A stretch of DNA of 7,566 bases, from the NCBI GenBank assembly GCA_937957775.1, contig CALFXV010000068.1, positions 1-7,566 of the forward strand, written 5' to 3'. The stretch is from an uncultured Methylotenera sp. (GTDB lineage: Bacteria; Pseudomonadota; Gammaproteobacteria; Burkholderiales; Methylophilaceae). Every line of letters begins with the position of its first letter. The stretch's first letter is position 1. Shown piece by piece: positions 6,564-7,566 of this stretch. A program made the position numbers and the translations under genes. A model generated the notes under the pieces. That model saw only the letters and a list, made by a program, of their open reading frames with translations, did not search any database and was not told the origin of the DNA.

Positions 6564-6592
6564 AGTGTAAGGCTTGGCTGTAAAACGGCCAA
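6564..6592 (-). promoter_or_regulatory. Candidate promoter of the VF530 gene
   Basis: On the minus strand TTGGCC (6592-6587) and TACACT (6569-6564) are separated by 17 bp. Initiation would fall within about one base of the ATG at 6556, predicting a leaderless mRNA, consistent with the missing ribosome binding site. The call is based on hexamer similarity and spacing only. Confidence 0.4.
6574..6592. repeat. Inverted repeat in the VF530/GspE-like divergent region
   Basis: TTGGCTG (6574-6580) and CGGCCAA (6586-6592) are complementary at six of seven positions, with a T-G opposition at the seventh, around TAAAA. The right arm overlaps the proposed -35 of the VF530 promoter. No T-run follows on the plus strand, so an operator is more likely than a terminator. 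Confidence 0.35.
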
Positions 6593-6602
6593 TAAAAACA
6601 TT

Positions 6603-6607
6603 AAGGA
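6603..6607 (+). promoter_or_regulatory. Ribosome binding site of the GAF-GspE gene
   Basis: AAGGA lies 3 nt before ATG 6611 and 9 nt before ATG 6617. Aligned to the full anti-Shine-Dalgarno sequence the second ATG is better placed, so 6617 is preferred; the two choices differ by two residues. Confidence 0.55.
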
Positions 6608-6616
6608 TAAATGCGC

Positions 6617-7566
6617 ATGAGCATGACTTCATTAGACCAGCAAGCAGTCGGCATGGCCGACATAGGCAACCGGCTAGCGTTTAGCAAAAAGCTGCAAAAC
6701 ACCACCAATAAAATTCACGCAGCCAAGTGCATAGATGAGATTTTAACCGAAGTCAGCAGCGAGATTTGCGATTTGTTTGCGGCGGAGCGCATTACGCTAT
6801 ACCTACAATGCGATGACGGCAAGGCCATCGTCTCTAAAATAAAAACCGGTCTTAATCAATTCAAAGAACTGAAGTTGGCTATCACGCAAACCAGCATAGC
6901 CGGTTACGTGGCGCTCAATAAATGTTTGCTAAATATCGCTGATGTATACGATGACGCCGAGCTATTGGCCATCAGTCCATCCATCCAATTTCTAAAAGAA
7001 GTCGATTTAAAAACCGGTTTTCACGCTAAGCAAATGTTGGTATTTCCAATATTGTCCGCGGACGACGGGCGCATGATAGGCGTGGTGCAATTAATTAACA
7101 GTTTGTCCGGCTTGCCGTTCTCCCGTTTATTGGAAGAGGGTGCGCCTGAGTTGGCTAAGACACTAGCCATCGCTTTCGATCAACGCCAAGCCATGCCCTT
7201 GATCAAAAGTAAGTTTGATGGTTTGGTGGCTGCCGGCCACCTTAGCCAAGAGGAATTAGCCAGCGCGCAACGATTGGCGCGTAGCCAAGGCAGCGATTTG
7301 GAGTCGGTATTAATAAATGATTACCAAGTGCAGGTTCGCCACATAGGCAGGGCTTTATCCGAATTTTTTAATGTGCCGTATGAGCCTTACCAAGCCGATC
7401 GCCTGAAGCCGGTTGATTTGCTTAAGCAGCTCAAGCAGGAATACGTTGAAGCTAACGCTTGGTTGCCAATATCACTAGGCGATCAAGACAGCCTGGTGAT
7501 ACTCACGCCGGACCCAGAGCGAATTAAAAGCAGCGGCATTGTCAGCCACGTTTTCCCAAGGTACCT
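6617..7566 (+). CDS. GAF domain plus GspE/PilB-type ATPase, N-terminal part (partial)
   Basis: The first 316 codons are present; the frame stays open to the right edge. Residues about 30-190 resemble a GAF sensor domain, with LFAAERITLYL at 53-63, IAGYVALNKCLLNIADVY at 94-111, and MLVFPI plus GVVQLINS at 140-162. Residues about 195-316 match the N-terminal domain of type II secretion/type IV pilus assembly ATPases (GspEN/MshEN): FDGLVAAGHLSQEELASA at 200-217, GSDLESVLIND at 225-235, and FFNVPYEPY at 250-258. The Walker ATPase domain would lie outside the window. GAF-containing GspE/PulE-like proteins are a known variety, probably powering a pilus or secretion apparatus at the cytoplasmic membrane under control of a ligand. 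The RLG element of c-di-GMP-binding MshEN domains is not evident. The gene is divergent from VF530 and unrelated in function to the glycogen genes. Confidence 0.82.
   Translation, partial: MSMTSLDQQAVGMADIGNRLAFSKKLQNTTNKIHAAKCIDEILTEVSSEICDLFAAERITLYLQCDDGKAIVSKIKTGLNQFKELKLAITQTSIAGYVALNKCLLNIADVYDDAELLAISPSIQFLKEVDLKTGFHAKQMLVFPILSADDGRMIGVVQLINSLSGLPFSRLLEEGAPELAKTLAIAFDQRQAMPLIKSKFDGLVAAGHLSQEELASAQRLARSQGSDLESVLINDYQVQVRHIGRALSEFFNVPYEPYQADRLKPVDLLKQLKQEYVEANAWLPISLGDQDSLVILTPDPERIKSSGIVSHVFPRY

Noticed and set aside
1..7566. Mobile element, phage, CRISPR or defence system
   Set aside because: No transposase, integrase, repeat-spacer array or defence domain is visible, and codon use looks uniform by eye across the window.

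Overview
This window carries a glycogen (alpha-1,4-glucan) metabolism locus from a Gram-negative bacterium, most likely a gammaproteobacterium. The moderate GC content, the pairing of classical glgB/glgC with a GH57 glucanase, malQ and a ROK glucokinase, and the neighbouring VF530-family and GspE/PilB-type genes all fit a methanotroph of the Methylococcales. That placement is inferred from gene content and was not tested by a search.

Layout. Positions 1-574 (minus strand) hold the N-terminal 191 codons of glgB, the branching enzyme, which runs off the left edge. Positions 575-763 are a divergent control region: consensus TATAAT boxes on both strands lie in an imperfect 19-bp-period tandem repeat, and a perfect TTGAT-N4-ATCAA palindrome (FNR/Anr-type box) sits just before glgC. 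Positions 764-6317 (plus strand) hold a compact four-gene run: glgC, a GH57 glucanase/glucanotransferase, malQ and glk. Gaps are 56, 34 and 4 bp, so it is probably one operon. Positions 6314-6556 (minus strand) hold a small VF530/DUF2132-family gene that converges on glk and shares stop-codon bases with it. From 6617 to the right edge (plus strand) is the N-terminal part of a GAF-domain plus GspE/PilB-type ATPase, divergent from the VF530 gene.

How the genes work together. GlgC makes ADP-glucose and GlgB adds alpha-1,6 branches. The GH57 enzyme and MalQ would hydrolyse or disproportionate the alpha-glucan to maltodextrin and glucose, and the glucokinase returns free glucose to glucose 6-phosphate. 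Neither glycogen synthase (glgA) nor phosphorylase (glgP) is in the window. Apart from glgB, synthesis and mobilisation genes sit in one apparent transcription unit.

The enzymes are recognisable known families. I see no unmistakably new system. The less ordinary material is regulatory: the divergent promoter repeat, the FNR-like palindrome, the TTG start of the GH57 gene directly after an in-frame stop, a 10-bp hairpin between GH57 and malQ, a possibly leaderless VF530 gene, and the A8 tract in the Lys/Ala-rich start of glgB. I see no RNA genes, CRISPR arrays or mobile elements.
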